DNA of 64,000 nt, taken from contig NZ_AVFL01000025.1 in the NCBI RefSeq assembly GCF_000576635.1, positions 1 to 64,000 on the forward strand. The letters run 5' to 3'. Below the pieces are notes generated by a model. The model saw only the letters and a program-made list of their open reading frames with translations. It made no database searches and was not told the origin of the DNA. This DNA is from Skermanella stibiiresistens SB22. Its GTDB lineage: Bacteria > Pseudomonadota > Alphaproteobacteria > Azospirillales > Azospirillaceae. Shown piece by piece: positions 19,843 to 31,331 of this stretch (the stretch's first letter is position 1; each line of letters opens with the position of its first letter). The translations under genes and the position numbers were made by a program.

Positions 19843-21270
19843 ATGATCGACCTCGGCCACCTCAAGGGAAAACGCTACGCGGTGATGGGTCTCGCCAAGT
19901 CGGGACTGGCCACGGCCCTGGCCTTGCGCGACAGCGGCGTCGAGATCCTGGCCTGGGACGACGGCGAGTCCGGCCGCGCCGCCGCGGCGGCATCCGGCAT
20001 CCCTCTGACCGACCTCAGCACCGCCGACTTGACGGGTGTCGAGGCGCTGCTGCTGTCGCCCGGCATCCCCCACACCTTCCCCAAGCCCAACGCCGTGGCG
20101 GCGCGGGCCAAGGCGGCCGGCATACCGATCATCGGCGACATCGAACTGCTCCAGGGCGCCCAGCCCAAGGCGGCCTATGTCGGCATCACCGGCACCAACG
20201 GCAAATCGACCACGACGGCGCTGATCGGCCACATCCTGGCTCTGGCCGGCCGCCGCATCCAGGTCGGCGGCAATCTGGGCACCCCGGTGCTGAGCTTCGA
20301 GCCGCTGGGCGAAGGCGGCATTTACGTGCTCGAGATGTCGTCCTATCAGCTGGAACTTGCGCCGTCCGTCTCGTTCAACGTGGCGGTCTTGCTCAACGTG
20401 ACGCCCGACCATCTGGACCGGCACGGCGGCATGGATGGCTACATCGCGGCCAAACGCCGGATTTTCCAGCACCCCAAGCGCTCGCACACGGCGGTGATCG
20501 GCGTCGATGACGAGCATTGCCGGGCGCTGTTCGACGAGATGGAGCACACGGTCGACAGCTCGATCATCCCGATCTCCGCCGAGCGGCCGACCAAGGGCGT
20601 TTACGTCCTGGACGGCAAGCTGTTCGACGGCGGCACGGAACCGGTGATCGACCTGAGCGATGTCGCGGCGCTGCCCGGCCGCCACAACTGGCAGAACGCC
20701 GCCGCGGCCTTCGCCGCGACCCGCGCCTGCGGCGTGCCGCTGGAGATGGTGCTCCAGGGCCTGCGGACCTTCCCCGGCCTCGCCCACCGCCAGCAATTGG
20801 TGGCGGTGCGGGATGGCGTGAGGTTCGTCAACGACAGCAAGGCGACCAACGCCGATGCCGCCGCCAAGGCGCTGGTCTGCTACGACGCAATTTATTGGAT
20901 CATCGGCGGCCTGCCCAAGGAGGGCGGCCTGGACGGGCTGGAGCCCTTCATGCCACGGGTCCGCCACGCCTTCGTGATCGGACAGGCGTCGGCGCTTTTC
21001 GCCGCATGGCTGGATGCCCATGGCGTCGCGCACACCGAATGTGCTGTTCTGGAGAACGCCGTCCCCGCCGCCGCCAGAATGGCGCGAGCCGACGCGTCGC
21101 CGGGCGCCACCGTGCTGCTGTCGCCGGCCTGCGCCTCCTGGGACCAGTTCAAGAGCTTCGAACATCGGGGCGAGGTCTTCACCGATCTCGTCGCGAACCT
21201 TGTGGATGCGAACCCTGTGGATCCCAGCCTTGGGGATGATGACGTGGTGACGAAGGAAATCGCGGGATGA
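19843..21270 (+). CDS. murD: UDP-N-acetylmuramoyl-L-alanine--D-glutamate ligase
   Basis: Adds D-glutamate to UDP-MurNAc-L-Ala. A 475-residue Mur ligase with the N-terminal dinucleotide-like VMGLAKSGLATALAL segment, the ATP loop ITGTNGKSTTTALIGHIL (about residues 116-133), VLEMSSYQLE and the FVNDSKATNADAA block typical of MurD. The C-terminal tail after LSPACASWDQFKSFEHRGEVF is about 30 residues and contains two near-repeat units (VDANPVDPS). The stop overlaps the ftsW start. Confidence 0.96.
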   Translation: MIDLGHLKGKRYAVMGLAKSGLATALALRDSGVEILAWDDGESGRAAAAASGIPLTDLSTADLTGVEALLLSPGIPHTFPKPNAVAARAKAAGIPIIGDIELLQGAQPKAAYVGITGTNGKSTTTALIGHILALAGRRIQVGGNLGTPVLSFEPLGEGGIYVLEMSSYQLELAPSVSFNVAVLLNVTPDHLDRHGGMDGYIAAKRRIFQHPKRSHTAVIGVDDEHCRALFDEMEHTVDSSIIPISAERPTKGVYVLDGKLFDGGTEPVIDLSDVAALPGRHNWQNAAAAFAATRACGVPLEMVLQGLRTFPGLAHRQQLVAVRDGVRFVNDSKATNADAAAKALVCYDAIYWIIGGLPKEGGLDGLEPFMPRVRHAFVIGQASALFAAWLDAHGVAHTECAVLENAVPAAARMARADASPGATVLLSPACASWDQFKSFEHRGEVFTDLVANLVDANPVDPSLGDDDVVTKEIAG

Positions 21271-22391
21271 CCGCTTTCGCCCGGACCGACCATTCCATTT
21301 TCGGCCGCTGGTGGTGGACCGTCGACCGCTGGACGCTCGCCGTCCTGGCCGTCCTGATGGGCATCGGCATCGTGCTCGTCCAGGCGGCGAGCCCGGCGGT
21401 CGCCGAGCGGATCGGGCTGGACAACTTCCACTTCGTCCAGCGTCACATCCTGACGCTGATCCCGGCCTGTCTCGTGATGGTCGGGGTCTCGCTGATGACG
21501 CCGCGTGGCGTTCGGCGCACCGCCGTCATCAGCTTCATCTTCTTCACGATCCTGCTGGCGCTGACCCTGGTGGTCGGGTTCGAGATCAAGGGCGCCCGGC
21601 GCTGGATCCACGTGCCCGGCCTGTCGATCCAGCCGTCGGAATTCGTCAAGCCGACCTTCGCCGTGGTCGCCGCCTGGCTGTTCGCCCATGGCCGCACGTC
21701 CGAGCGTTTTCCCGGCGCCGTCATTTCGATCATGCTTTACCTGATGGTCGTGGGATTGCTGATGATGCAGCCGGACCTGGGCATGACCTTCGTCATCTCG
21801 ATCGTCTGGTTCGGCCAGTTCTTCCTGGCTGGCCTGCCGATCATCCTGGTCGCCATCCTGGGCGTGCTGGGCATCACCGGGCTGGTCGGCGCCTACATGC
21901 TGTTCCCGCACGTGTCGAGCCGTATCGACCGCTTCCTCGACCCGGCGGCGGGCGACAACTATCAGGTGACCCGCTCGCTGGAGGCCTTCCAGAACGGGGG
22001 CGCATTCGGTACCGGCCCCGGCCAGGGAAGCATCAAGATGATGCTGCCCGACGCCCACGCCGACTTCATCTTCGCCGTGGCCGGCGAGGAGATGGGCCTG
22101 TTCTGGTGCCTCGTGCTGATCGCCCTGTTCGCCTTCATCGTGATCCGCGGCTTCATGCGGGTGATGCGCGACGACAACCTGTTCATCATGCTGGCTGTCA
22201 CCGGCCTGCTGACCCAGTTCGGCCTGCAAGCCTGGATCAACATGGCGTCCAGCCTGCACATGATGCCGACCAAGGGCATGACGCTGCCCTTCATCAGCTA
22301 TGGCGGATCGTCGCTGGTGGCCCTGGGCTTCGGCATGGGCATGGTGCTGGCGCTGACCCGCAAGCGGTTCGGCGGCGGAGACGGCACATGA
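21267..22391 (+). CDS. ftsW: Septal peptidoglycan polymerase FtsW (SEDS family)
   Basis: A polytopic SEDS glycosyltransferase that polymerises lipid II at the septum with FtsI. The 374 residues carry about ten hydrophobic segments. The conserved [24 protein letters not shown] loop and the family signature ending [25 protein letters not shown] are both present. ATG 21267 overlaps the murD stop and the 3' end overlaps murG. RodA is the main alternative, but the dcw position settles FtsW. Confidence 0.96.
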   Translation: MTAFARTDHSIFGRWWWTVDRWTLAVLAVLMGIGIVLVQAASPAVAERIGLDNFHFVQRHILTLIPACLVMVGVSLMTPRGVRRTAVISFIFFTILLALTLVVGFEIKGARRWIHVPGLSIQPSEFVKPTFAVVAAWLFAHGRTSERFPGAVISIMLYLMVVGLLMMQPDLGMTFVISIVWFGQFFLAGLPIILVAILGVLGITGLVGAYMLFPHVSSRIDRFLDPAAGDNYQVTRSLEAFQNGGAFGTGPGQGSIKMMLPDAHADFIFAVAGEEMGLFWCLVLIALFAFIVIRGFMRVMRDDNLFIMLAVTGLLTQFGLQAWINMASSLHMMPTKGMTLPFISYGGSSLVALGFGMGMVLALTRKRFGGGDGT

Positions 22392-23548
22392 CAGCTTCCC
22401 TGATCTGCCTCGCCGCCGGCGGCACCGGCGGGCACATGTTCCCGGCGGAGGCTCTGGCCCGGGAACTTCTGGCCCGCGGCCACCGCGTCGTGCTGGTCAC
22501 CGACCGGCGCGGCAAGGCGTTCGGCGAGGCGCTGCCCGAGGTCGAGGTCCACCGCATCCGAGCGTCCAGCTTCGGCAGCGGCGTCATCGGCAAGTTGAAG
22601 GGCGCGATCGAGCTTGGCTTGGGGGCCCTACAGGCGCGCCGGCTGATCGCCGCCCTGAAGCCGGATGTCGTCGTCGGCTTCGGTGGCTATCCCTCCGTCC
22701 CGACCGTACTGATGGCGCAGCGTGCCGGTATCCCGACCGTGCTGCACGAACAGAACGCCGTGCTCGGCCGGGCCAACCGGATGCTGGCGCCCGGTTCCGC
22801 CCGAATCGCCACCTCCTTCGCGACCGTCTCGGCCGTCAAGCCGAGCGACCGGGGCAAGCTGACACTGACCGGCAATCCGGTGCGAGCCGGCGTCACGGCG
22901 GTCCGCGACCTGCCCTATCCCCCGCTGGAGCCGGGCGGCGAGCTTCGGCTGCTGGTGGTCGGCGGCAGCCAGGGTGCCCGGGTCTTCAGCGAGATCGTGC
23001 CGGAAGCCCTCGCCCTACTGCCCGAGGTGCTCCGCCGCCGCATCCGGATCGCCCAGCAGTGCCGGCCCGAGGATCTGGAGACCGCCAAGGCGGCCTTCGC
23101 CACGGCCGGCGTCGACGCCGAGCTGTCCAGCTTCTTCCGCGACGTGCCGGACCGTCTGGCGGCCTGCCATCTGGCGGTCTGCCGGGCCGGCGCCTCGACC
23201 GTCGCGGAACTGGCCGCCGCCGGGCGTCCCGCCGTGCTGGTGCCCTATCCCTTCGCGATGGACGATCACCAGACCGCCAACGCGCAGGCGGTCGCCGATG
23301 CCGGCGGCGCGTGGTTGATGCCCCAGCCGGCCTTCACCGCCAAGGCGCTGGCCGATCGGCTGGAAGCCCTGCTCGACCTCCCCGCCACGCTGACCAAGGC
23401 GGCGGAGGCGGCCCATGGCCGCGGCGGCGCCGACGCGGCGTCGCGACTGGCCGACATCGTCCTTGGCGCCGTGAAGGGCGCCGCATTCCCCAATGGCGAC
23501 CGGCCCAGGGCCGGCGCCGACCGTTACTCCACCGAGGCCGCCGAATAA
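22388..23548 (+). CDS. murG: UDP-N-acetylglucosamine--undecaprenyl-pyrophosphoryl-MurNAc-pentapeptide transferase
   Basis: A peripheral inner-membrane GT28 enzyme that adds GlcNAc to lipid I to form lipid II. The 386 residues show the N-terminal glycine loop [18 protein letters not shown] (residues 6-23), the second-domain glycine loop [15 protein letters not shown], and the donor-binding block [34 protein letters not shown] 22388 overlaps the ftsW stop (ATGA). Its TAA shares a base with the murC ATG. Confidence 0.97.
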   Translation: MTASLICLAAGGTGGHMFPAEALARELLARGHRVVLVTDRRGKAFGEALPEVEVHRIRASSFGSGVIGKLKGAIELGLGALQARRLIAALKPDVVVGFGGYPSVPTVLMAQRAGIPTVLHEQNAVLGRANRMLAPGSARIATSFATVSAVKPSDRGKLTLTGNPVRAGVTAVRDLPYPPLEPGGELRLLVVGGSQGARVFSEIVPEALALLPEVLRRRIRIAQQCRPEDLETAKAAFATAGVDAELSSFFRDVPDRLAACHLAVCRAGASTVAELAAAGRPAVLVPYPFAMDDHQTANAQAVADAGGAWLMPQPAFTAKALADRLEALLDLPATLTKAAEAAHGRGGADAASRLADIVLGAVKGAAFPNGDRPRAGADRYSTEAAE

Positions 23549-24968
23549 TGAGAGCCCTGCCCCTGTCCATCGGGACGATCCACTTCGTCGGTATCGGCGG
23601 GATCGGCATGAGCGGCATCGCCGAGGTCCTGCGCAACCTGGGCTATTCCGTGCGTGGATCGGACATCGCCGACAGCGCCAACGTCAAGCGCCTGCGGGCG
23701 CTCGGCATCCCCGTCGAGATCGGCCATCGCGGCGGAAATCTGGCCGACGCGTCGGTCGTCGTGATCTCGTCCGCCGTCAAGAAGGACAATCCCGAGGTCG
23801 TCGCCGCCCGCACGGCGCTGATCCCGGTGGTCCGCCGCGCCGAGATGCTGGGCGAGCTGATGCGCCTGAAGTGGTCGATCGCGATCGGCGGCACCCACGG
23901 CAAGACCACGACCACCAGCATGGTCGGCACGCTGCTGGAAGGCGCCGACATGGACCCGACCGTGATCAACGGTGGCATCATCAACGCCTATGGCACCAAC
24001 ACCCGGCTGGGCGCTGGCGACTGGATGGTGGTCGAGGCGGACGAGAGCGACGGCACCTTCACCAAGCTGCCGGCGCTGATCACGGTGGTGACCAACATCG
24101 ACCCCGAGCATCTGGACCACTACGGCACCTTCGACGGCGTGCGCGCCGCCTTCGACAGCTTCGTCCAGAACATCCCGTTCTATGGCTTCGCGGCGCTCTG
24201 CATCGATCACCCGGAGGTCCAGGCGATGATCCCCCGGGTGGCCGACCGCCGCATCGTGACCTATGGCTTCAGCCCGCAGGCCGATGTCCGCGCGATCGAC
24301 GTCAGGACCGGCACCGACGGCGCCCATTTCAACGTGGCGCTGAGCGACCGCGTCGCCGGCGAACCGCGCGTGATCGAGGGCATCCACCTGCCCATGTTCG
24401 GCCTGCACAACGTCCAGAACAGTCTGGCCGCCATCGCGGTCGGCAACGAGATGGGCATCGATGGCGACAAGATCCGCGCCAGCTTCGCCCGCTTCTCCGG
24501 CGTCAAGCGCCGCTTCACCAAGACGGGCGAGAGCGGCGGCGTGACCGTGATCGACGATTACGGCCACCATCCGGTCGAGATCGCCGCCGTGCTCAAGGCG
24601 GCGCGGACCGCCGGCACCGGCCGGACCATCGCGGTCGTCCAGCCCCACCGCTACAGCAGGCTGCACAGCCTGTTCGAGGACTTCTGCGCCTGCTTCAACG
24701 ACGCCGACACCGTTCTGGTGGCCGACGTCTACGCCGCCGGCGAGCAGCCGATCGAAGGCGCCGACCGCGACGGCTTGGTCGAGGGTCTCCGCATGCGCGG
24801 CCATCGCCAAGTGCTGCCGCTGCCCTCGGCCGAAGCCCTGCCCCGGATGGTGCGCGAGTTGTCCCAGCCCGGCGACTTCGTCGTCTGCCTGGGCGCCGGC
24901 AATATCACCGCCTGGGCCAACGCGCTGCCGGGCGAACTCGACAAGCTCGCCGCCAGCGGGGGACGGGC

Positions 24969-24972
<4 letters not shown>
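23548..24972 (+). CDS. murC: UDP-N-acetylmuramate--L-alanine ligase
   Basis: The first Mur ligase: adds L-alanine to UDP-MurNAc. The 474 residues show the opening [18 protein letters not shown] loop, the ATP loop [18 protein letters not shown] (about residues 111-128), EADESDGTF and [10 protein letters not shown], all MurC-typical. The start ATG 23548 shares its first base with the murG stop (TAATG); the end overlaps murB by four bases. Confidence 0.97.
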
Positions 24973-25921
<949 letters not shown>

Positions 25922-25925
<4 letters not shown>

Positions 25926-26842
25926 CCGAGCACGTCGCCGTCCTGCTGGGCGGTTGGTCCGCCGAGCGCGAAGTGTCGCTGGTCAGCGGCGCCGCCGTCG
26001 TCAAGGCGCTGCGGGAGCGCGGCTACCGGGTGACCGGGATCGACGTCAGCCGTGATCTCGGCGCCTTGCTGGCCGCCCTGACACCGCGCCCGGACGTGGT
26101 TTTCAACGCGCTGCACGGCCGCGGCGGCGAGGATGGCACGATCCAGGGCGTGCTCGACATCCTGGGTCTTCGCTACACCCATTCCGGCATGCTCGCCTCC
26201 GCCATCGCGATGGACAAGAGCGCCACCAAGCGGTTGCTCGAAGGCGTCGGCATCCGGTCGCCCAAGGGCATGGTCGCGACGCGCGAGCAAGTCCTGGCCG
26301 GCGACATCATGCCAGCCCCCTACGTCTTGAAGCCCAACAACGAAGGCTCCAGCGTCGGCATCCAGATCGTCCGTCCCGGCGACAACCGCGATCCCGTCAA
26401 CGCCGAGGGGTGGCAGCACGGCGAGACGGTGCTGATCGAGCAGTACATCCCGGGTCATGATCTGACGGTCGGGGTGATGGGCGACCGCGCCCTGGCGGTG
26501 ACCGAAATCCGGCCCCATTCCGGGTTCTACGACTATTCGGCCAAGTACACCGACGGACTGGCTACGCACTTGATACCGGCCCCGGCGCCTCAAGCCGTTC
26601 TGGACGAGGCCATGCGGATGGCCGTCCTCGCCCATCAGACCTTAGGTTGTACAGGGGTCAGCCGCAGTGACTTCCGATGGGACGATGCAATTAAGGATAG
26701 TTCCGGAGTTTATTTCCTAGAAATTAACACACAGCCGGGTATGACCCCCTTGTCTTTGGTCCCCGAGCAGGCGGCGCACTTGGGTATGTCGTTCGCGGAC
26801 CTGGTCGTCTGGATGGTGGAGAACGCCGTATGTCACGCTTGA
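25922..26842 (+). CDS. ddl: D-alanine--D-alanine ligase
   Basis: An ATP-grasp enzyme that makes D-Ala-D-Ala for MurF. The 306 residues are normal for DdlB. Visible blocks are [16 protein letters not shown] (residues 7-22), [16 protein letters not shown], the ATP-binding [15 protein letters not shown], and [22 protein letters not shown] with the metal ligands. Odd feature: codons 240-280 (26641-26760) switch to AT-rich, rarely used codons such as TTA, ACA, CTA and ATT while the protein stays conserved; see findings. It overlaps ftsQ by 13 bases. Confidence 0.96.
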
Positions 26843-27738
26843 ACAAGCAGACCCTGTGCGCGCCTCGCGACCTCCGTGCCCGCACGGTGGAGCGCGCGCG
26901 CGACGCCACCCAGAAGGCGACCGAGAAAGCCAATCGCCGGCGCTCAACGCCGCGGTGGATGGAGAAGGCGTTGCGCGTCGGCCTGATCGCCCTGCCGGTG
27001 ATCGCGGTGGGCGGAGCCGGAACCTGGGCCTATCAGACCGGCTGGTTCGGCACCCTGGCCGACCGCGCGACCGCCGCCCTGATCGACCTGACCGTCGACG
27101 CCGGGCTCGAGGTTCAGGAAGTGCTGGTCGAGGGCCGCAACGAAACCGACCGCGACGCCGTCATGGCGGCGATCCAGGTCAAGCGCGGCGACCCGATCAT
27201 GAAATTCGATCCCGAGATCGCGCGCGCTGATCTGGAGCGGCTGCGCTGGGTCGCCAACGCGACGGTCGAGCGCCGGTTGCCCGACACCGTCTTCGTCAGG
27301 CTGGACGAGCGTCGGCCGATGGCCTTGTGGCAGCGGGACGGCAAGCTGGCCCTGATCGACCGTGACGGCGAGGTTCTGACCGAGCGCGAGCTGGGCCGCT
27401 ACAACAACCTGCTCCAGATCATCGGGGCCGACGCTCCCAAGCACGCCCAGGAACTGCTGGGCCAGCTCGGCACCGTCCCGGCCTTGTACAAGAGGGTGAC
27501 CTCGGCCAGCCGCATCGGCGGCCGCCGTTGGGATCTGCACTTGTCGAATGGCGTCACGGTGCGCCTGCCGGAAAGCGACATCGGCGGCGCCCTGCAACAT
27601 CTGGCCGAGCAGGAGGCCAGACAATCGGTGCTCGACCGGGACATCGTCGCGGTCGATCTTCGCTTGCCGGACAGGCTGGTGATACAAACCTCGACGGCGG
27701 CGGCACAACGGCGACGTGTACCCGAGGAAAAGATCTAA
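26830..27738 (+). CDS. ftsQ: Cell division protein FtsQ
   Basis: A bitopic inner-membrane divisome protein that recruits FtsL and FtsB. The 302 residues have a basic, helical cytoplasmic N-terminus of about 45 residues, one membrane segment (VGLIALPVIAVGGAGTWAY, about 50-68), a POTRA domain starting LEVQEVLVEGRNETDRDAVMAAI, and the FtsQ beta domain with RLDERRPMALWQRDGKLALIDRDGEVL. The ATG lies inside the ddl reading frame, so ribosomes probably re-initiate there. An 89-bp AT-rich gap follows before ftsA. Confidence 0.93.
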   Translation: MSRLNKQTLCAPRDLRARTVERARDATQKATEKANRRRSTPRWMEKALRVGLIALPVIAVGGAGTWAYQTGWFGTLADRATAALIDLTVDAGLEVQEVLVEGRNETDRDAVMAAIQVKRGDPIMKFDPEIARADLERLRWVANATVERRLPDTVFVRLDERRPMALWQRDGKLALIDRDGEVLTERELGRYNNLLQIIGADAPKHAQELLGQLGTVPALYKRVTSASRIGGRRWDLHLSNGVTVRLPESDIGGALQHLAEQEARQSVLDRDIVAVDLRLPDRLVIQTSTAAAQRRRVPEEKI

Positions 27739-27875
27739 AGACTGGACGACCCACTACCAAAGAGGTAACACATACCAAATGCAGTAGCGCAATCGCTGTT
27801 TGAAATACTGTATCTTGGGATGTTAAAGTGAATATTGTGGTAGGCAAAGGCCTGAAGGGGACTGCGAGCGAAGTG

Positions 27876-29144
27876 ATGGCCTTCAACGGTGGCAAGAAAG
27901 TAAAGCGCCCAGTGCGCGGCGGGGTAATCGCCGCGCTTGATGTCGGCACAACCAAGGTCTGCTGCTTCATCGCGCGGGTCGAGGATGGCGGCGCCTTGCG
28001 CATCATTGGGATAGGCCATCAGATCTCCCGCGGTCTGCGGGCCGGGACCATCGTCGACATGGACGCGGCGGAGCAGGCGATCGGCACGACCGTCCACGCC
28101 GCCGAGCAGATGGCGGGCGAGACGATCCGCGAGGTCCTGGTCAACCTGTCCGGTGGCCAGCCGCTGTCCCACACGATCAATGTCGAGATTCCGCTCGGCG
28201 GCCACGAGGTCAACGACAACGACGTGCGCCGGGCGCTGGGCCAAGCCCGCCAGTTCCAGGGCGCCAGCGACCAGGAGCTGATCCACTCCCTCGCGGTCGG
28301 CTATGCGATCGACGGCAATCGGGGGGTCCGCGATCCGCGCGGCATGTCCGGCGACAAGCTGGGCGTCCAATTGCACACGGTCACCGCCGGATCGAGCGCG
28401 GTCCGTAACCTGACCACCTGCATCGCGCGCTGCCATCTGGAGGTCGAGAGCTTCGTCGTCTCGCCCTACGCCGCCGGTCTGGCGGCTTTGGTCGAGGACG
28501 AGATGGAACTTGGCTGCACCCTGATCGACATGGGCGGCGGCACCACGACCATCTCGGTGTTCGTCGAGGGCAAATGCGTCTACACCGACTGCGTGCCGGT
28601 CGGCGGCGGCCACGTTACCAACGACATCGCGCGCGGATTGACGACACCGGTGGCGCACGCCGAGCGGATGAAGACGCTGTACGGCAGCGCCATCGCCAAC
28701 GTCGCCGACGAGCGCGAGATCATCGACGTTCCCCAGGTCGGCGAGGACGAGCCCGCCCAGGCCAACCACGTGCCGAAGTCGCTGCTGGTCGGCATCATCC
28801 AGCCTCGGCTGGAGGAGATCTTCGAGTTGGTCCGGGCCCGGCTGGAAGTCAGCGGCATGGGCAAGGTGGCGGGCCGCCGCGTCGTCCTGACGGGTGGCGC
28901 CAGCCAGCTTCCGGGAACCCGCGAACTGGCCCAGCTGATCCTGGACAAACAGGTCCGGCTCGGCCGGCCCATGCGGATCGACGGTCTGGCGGAAGCCACC
29001 GGCGGACCGGCCTTCTCCACCGCGGCGGGTCTGCTGGCCTTCGCGGTCCAGAGTCACGCGGAACTGCCCGGCTTCAGCGCCGAGGCGGAACCGCCGAAGC
29101 ATCTTTGGGGACGTGTCAACCTCTGGCTCAAGGAGAACCTATGA
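27876..29144 (+). CDS. ftsA: Cell division protein FtsA
   Basis: An actin-fold ATPase that tethers FtsZ to the membrane. Visible blocks are the phosphate-1 loop AALDVGTTKVCCFIARV, the 1C-domain VNLSGG region, the phosphate-2 block TLIDMGGGTTTISVF, and the adenosine block VVLTGGASQLPG. The C-terminal amphipathic membrane-targeting helix is plausible in GRVNLWLKENL. I prefer ATG 27876 (422 residues, near the E. coli length) because the codons between GTG 27828 and here are AT-rich and unlike the rest. GTG 27828, 7 nt after GGGA, would add 16 residues and remains possible. Confidence 0.94.
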   Translation: MAFNGGKKVKRPVRGGVIAALDVGTTKVCCFIARVEDGGALRIIGIGHQISRGLRAGTIVDMDAAEQAIGTTVHAAEQMAGETIREVLVNLSGGQPLSHTINVEIPLGGHEVNDNDVRRALGQARQFQGASDQELIHSLAVGYAIDGNRGVRDPRGMSGDKLGVQLHTVTAGSSAVRNLTTCIARCHLEVESFVVSPYAAGLAALVEDEMELGCTLIDMGGGTTTISVFVEGKCVYTDCVPVGGGHVTNDIARGLTTPVAHAERMKTLYGSAIANVADEREIIDVPQVGEDEPAQANHVPKSLLVGIIQPRLEEIFELVRARLEVSGMGKVAGRRVVLTGGASQLPGTRELAQLILDKQVRLGRPMRIDGLAEATGGPAFSTAAGLLAFAVQSHAELPGFSAEAEPPKHLWGRVNLWLKENL

Positions 29145-29275
29145 ACCGGGGCCAGGAGCAGTCGACCAAGCGGAACAGCGCGCCGCGCGGGTGCCGGGAC
29201 AGGGATGCCCGAGCCCGCGAAAGCGATGACGGAATCAGCGGGCCGGTCACGGCCGGTGGGCGTGAACACGAAATT

Positions 29276-29295
29276 GAATTCATTCAAATGAATTC
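29276..29295. promoter_or_regulatory. Inverted repeat in the ftsZ leader
   Basis: Perfect 8-bp arms GAATTCAT / ATGAATTC are separated by TCAA, 30 bp upstream of the ftsZ ATG, in the 181-bp ftsA-ftsZ gap. It could be an operator or a leader-RNA hairpin near the ribosome site. Function is not established by sequence alone. Confidence 0.4.
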
Positions 29296-29325
29296 GGGCG
29301 AACTCGAAGGGAACTGGAGGCTGTC

Positions 29326-31179
29326 ATGATCAATCTCAGCATGCCGGAAATCGAAGTGGATCTGCGGCCGCACATCACGGTGTTCGGTGTCGGCGGGGCT
29401 GGCGGCAACGCCGTCAACAACATGATCAAGTCGAATCTGGAAGGCGTCGAGTTCGTCGTCGCCAACACCGACGCGCAGGCGCTCAAGGGCGCGCTCGCGG
29501 AGAAGCGCCTCCAGCTCGGCACGACGATCACCCGCGGCCTGGGCGCTGGTTCGCGGCCGGATGTCGGACGCGCCGCCGCCGAGGAGCAGCTGGCCGAGAT
29601 CATGGGCTACCTTGAAGGCGCCAACATGGTCTTCATCACCGCCGGCATGGGCGGTGGCACGGGGACCGGAGCCGCTCCGGTGATCGCGCGGGCGGCCCGC
29701 GAGCAAGGCATCCTGACCGTCGGCGTCGTGACCAAGCCGTTCCACTTCGAGGGCGCGCACCGCATGCGCCTCGCCGAGTCCGGCATCAACGAGCTCCAGC
29801 AGTTCGTCGACACCCTGATCATCATCCCGAACCAGAACCTGTTCCGGATCGCCAACGAGAAGACGACCTTCGCGGACGCCTTCAAGATGGCCGACGACGT
29901 GCTGCATTCCGGTGTGCGCGGCGTCACCGACCTGATGGTGATGCCCGGCCTGATCAACCTCGACTTCGCCGACATCCGGTCGGTGATGACCGAGATGGGC
30001 AAGGCCATGATGGGCACCGGCGAGGCGTCCGGCGAGCGCCGCGCGATCGACGCCGCCGAGGCGGCGATCAGCAACCCGCTGTTGGACGACGTGTCCATGA
30101 AGGGTGCCCGCGGCGTCCTGATCAACATCACCGGCGGCATGGACATGACGCTGTTCGAGGTCGACGAGGCGGCCAACCGCATCCGCGACGAGGTCGATCC
30201 CGACGCCAACATCATCTTCGGTTCGACCTTCGACCAGGATCTCGACGGCCGCATGCGCGTGTCGGTGGTCGCCACCGGCATCGAGGCGGAGAAGATCGCC
30301 CACCCGCGTCCGGCGGCCGCCAGCAATGCCGGTCTCAGCGTCGTCGGCGGCGGCCGCAAGGGAATGCCGGCCGCTCCCGCTCCGGCCGGTCTCGCCGCGC
30401 GCGCCGACAGCCGCCAGCCGACCGACTACCACCACACGCTGGTCGCGGCCCCGCTGCATCCCGGCGCCACCCAGGGTCACCTGAACCAGGGCCATCCCGC
30501 GCAGGGCGGCTACCCCGGCCAGGGCTTCGCCGGGCAGGCGCCGCAACAGCACGCTCCGCAGGGTCACGCGCCGCAGCAGCACGCCCCGCAGTCTCACGCC
30601 CCCCAGGCACACACCATGGTCGGCAACACGGTCCGGACCGTCGAGCCCCAGCACCACCACTACGCCGAGCAGCATCCGACCGAGCAGGTTCCGGCGCCCG
30701 CGCCGCAGGTCGAAGCACAGCAGGTCCACCACCAGACGGACCTGTCGGCACCCCAACGTGGCCGCGAACCCGAGCGGGTCACCGGTCCGCTGCGCGGCCA
30801 GAACCAGGATGGCGTCTTCATCGCTCCACGGCCGGCCGAGTCGGGCCAGCGTCCGCAGAGCCCGACGCTCAACACGGAACGCTACATGGCACCGTCGGCG
30901 GCCCTGCCCGAGGCGGCTCCGAGGAAGCGTGGCAGCTCCCTGTTCGAGCGGGTCACCGGAATCGGCCGGCGGATCATGGAAGGCGGCGAGCCGGAGCAGC
31001 AGCAGCCCCGCCAGGCGCCGCAGCCGCCCGCCCCAACGGTCGGCGTCAAGCAGGCTCCCGCCCCGGTGGCGCAGCAGCCACGTCCGGCACCCGAGCCGAT
31101 GGACCGCCCGGTCAAGATGAGCCACGCGGAAGAGGAGATGCTGGACATCCCGGCCTTCCTCCGCCGCCAAGCCAACTAA
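29326..31179 (+). CDS. ftsZ: Cell division protein FtsZ with long Gln/His/Pro-rich linker
   Basis: The tubulin-like GTPase that forms the Z ring. The globular core (residues 15-330) carries the [14 protein letters not shown] loop, the GTP signature [13 protein letters not shown] (about 107-119) and the T7 loop NLDFADIRS. Residues about 340-600 form an unusually long disordered linker containing a run of HAPQ-type units at about 405-430. The C-terminal conserved peptide that binds FtsA and ZapA-type partners is [14 protein letters not shown]. The total of 617 residues, versus about 380 in E. coli, comes entirely from the linker, as in many alphaproteobacteria. ATG 29326 follows CTGGAGG. Tandem hairpins end the unit. 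Confidence 0.97.
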   Translation: MINLSMPEIEVDLRPHITVFGVGGAGGNAVNNMIKSNLEGVEFVVANTDAQALKGALAEKRLQLGTTITRGLGAGSRPDVGRAAAEEQLAEIMGYLEGANMVFITAGMGGGTGTGAAPVIARAAREQGILTVGVVTKPFHFEGAHRMRLAESGINELQQFVDTLIIIPNQNLFRIANEKTTFADAFKMADDVLHSGVRGVTDLMVMPGLINLDFADIRSVMTEMGKAMMGTGEASGERRAIDAAEAAISNPLLDDVSMKGARGVLINITGGMDMTLFEVDEAANRIRDEVDPDANIIFGSTFDQDLDGRMRVSVVATGIEAEKIAHPRPAAASNAGLSVVGGGRKGMPAAPAPAGLAARADSRQPTDYHHTLVAAPLHPGATQGHLNQGHPAQGGYPGQGFAGQAPQQHAPQGHAPQQHAPQSHAPQAHTMVGNTVRTVEPQHHHYAEQHPTEQVPAPAPQVEAQQVHHQTDLSAPQRGREPERVTGPLRGQNQDGVFIAPRPAESGQRPQSPTLNTERYMAPSAALPEAAPRKRGSSLFERVTGIGRRIMEGGEPEQQQPRQAPQPPAPTVGVKQAPAPVAQQPRPAPEPMDRPVKMSHAEEEMLDIPAFLRRQAN

Positions 31180-31191
31180 CGGACGCCCTTC

Positions 31192-31264
31192 CCTTCCGGC
31201 TGGAGAGACCAGCCGGAAGGTTCGACATGGAAAGAACCCCAGCCCGCGCGGTTGGGGTTTTTTC
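31192..31264 (+). terminator. Tandem hairpins ending the dcw cluster after ftsZ
   Basis: The first hairpin has a perfect 10-bp stem CCTTCCGGCT (31192-31201) / AGCCGGAAGG (31211-31220). The second pairs AACCCCA (31235-31241) with TGGGGTT (31253-31259), extended by G-U and C-G pairs, and runs into TTTTTTC, a classical intrinsic terminator. Together they close the cluster 12 nt after the ftsZ stop. Confidence 0.85.
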
Positions 31265-31331
31265 TTTGGCGAATGTTCCTTCGAACACTACTGGATGTGA
31301 TGGCGATCACTCGAGGACTATCCCGCACCTG

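Noticed and set aside
29276-30620. CRISPR or tandem DNA repeat array
   Set aside because: Repeats in the FtsZ linker are imperfect codon repeats within a frame, without spacers.
29284-31170. Very long open frames antisense to ftsZ and, similarly, antisense to fumC (3369-5039) and the mur genes
   Set aside because: They are by-products of high third-position GC in the true genes: low-complexity Arg/Gly/Asp/Val-rich translations with no family blocks and no ribosome sites.
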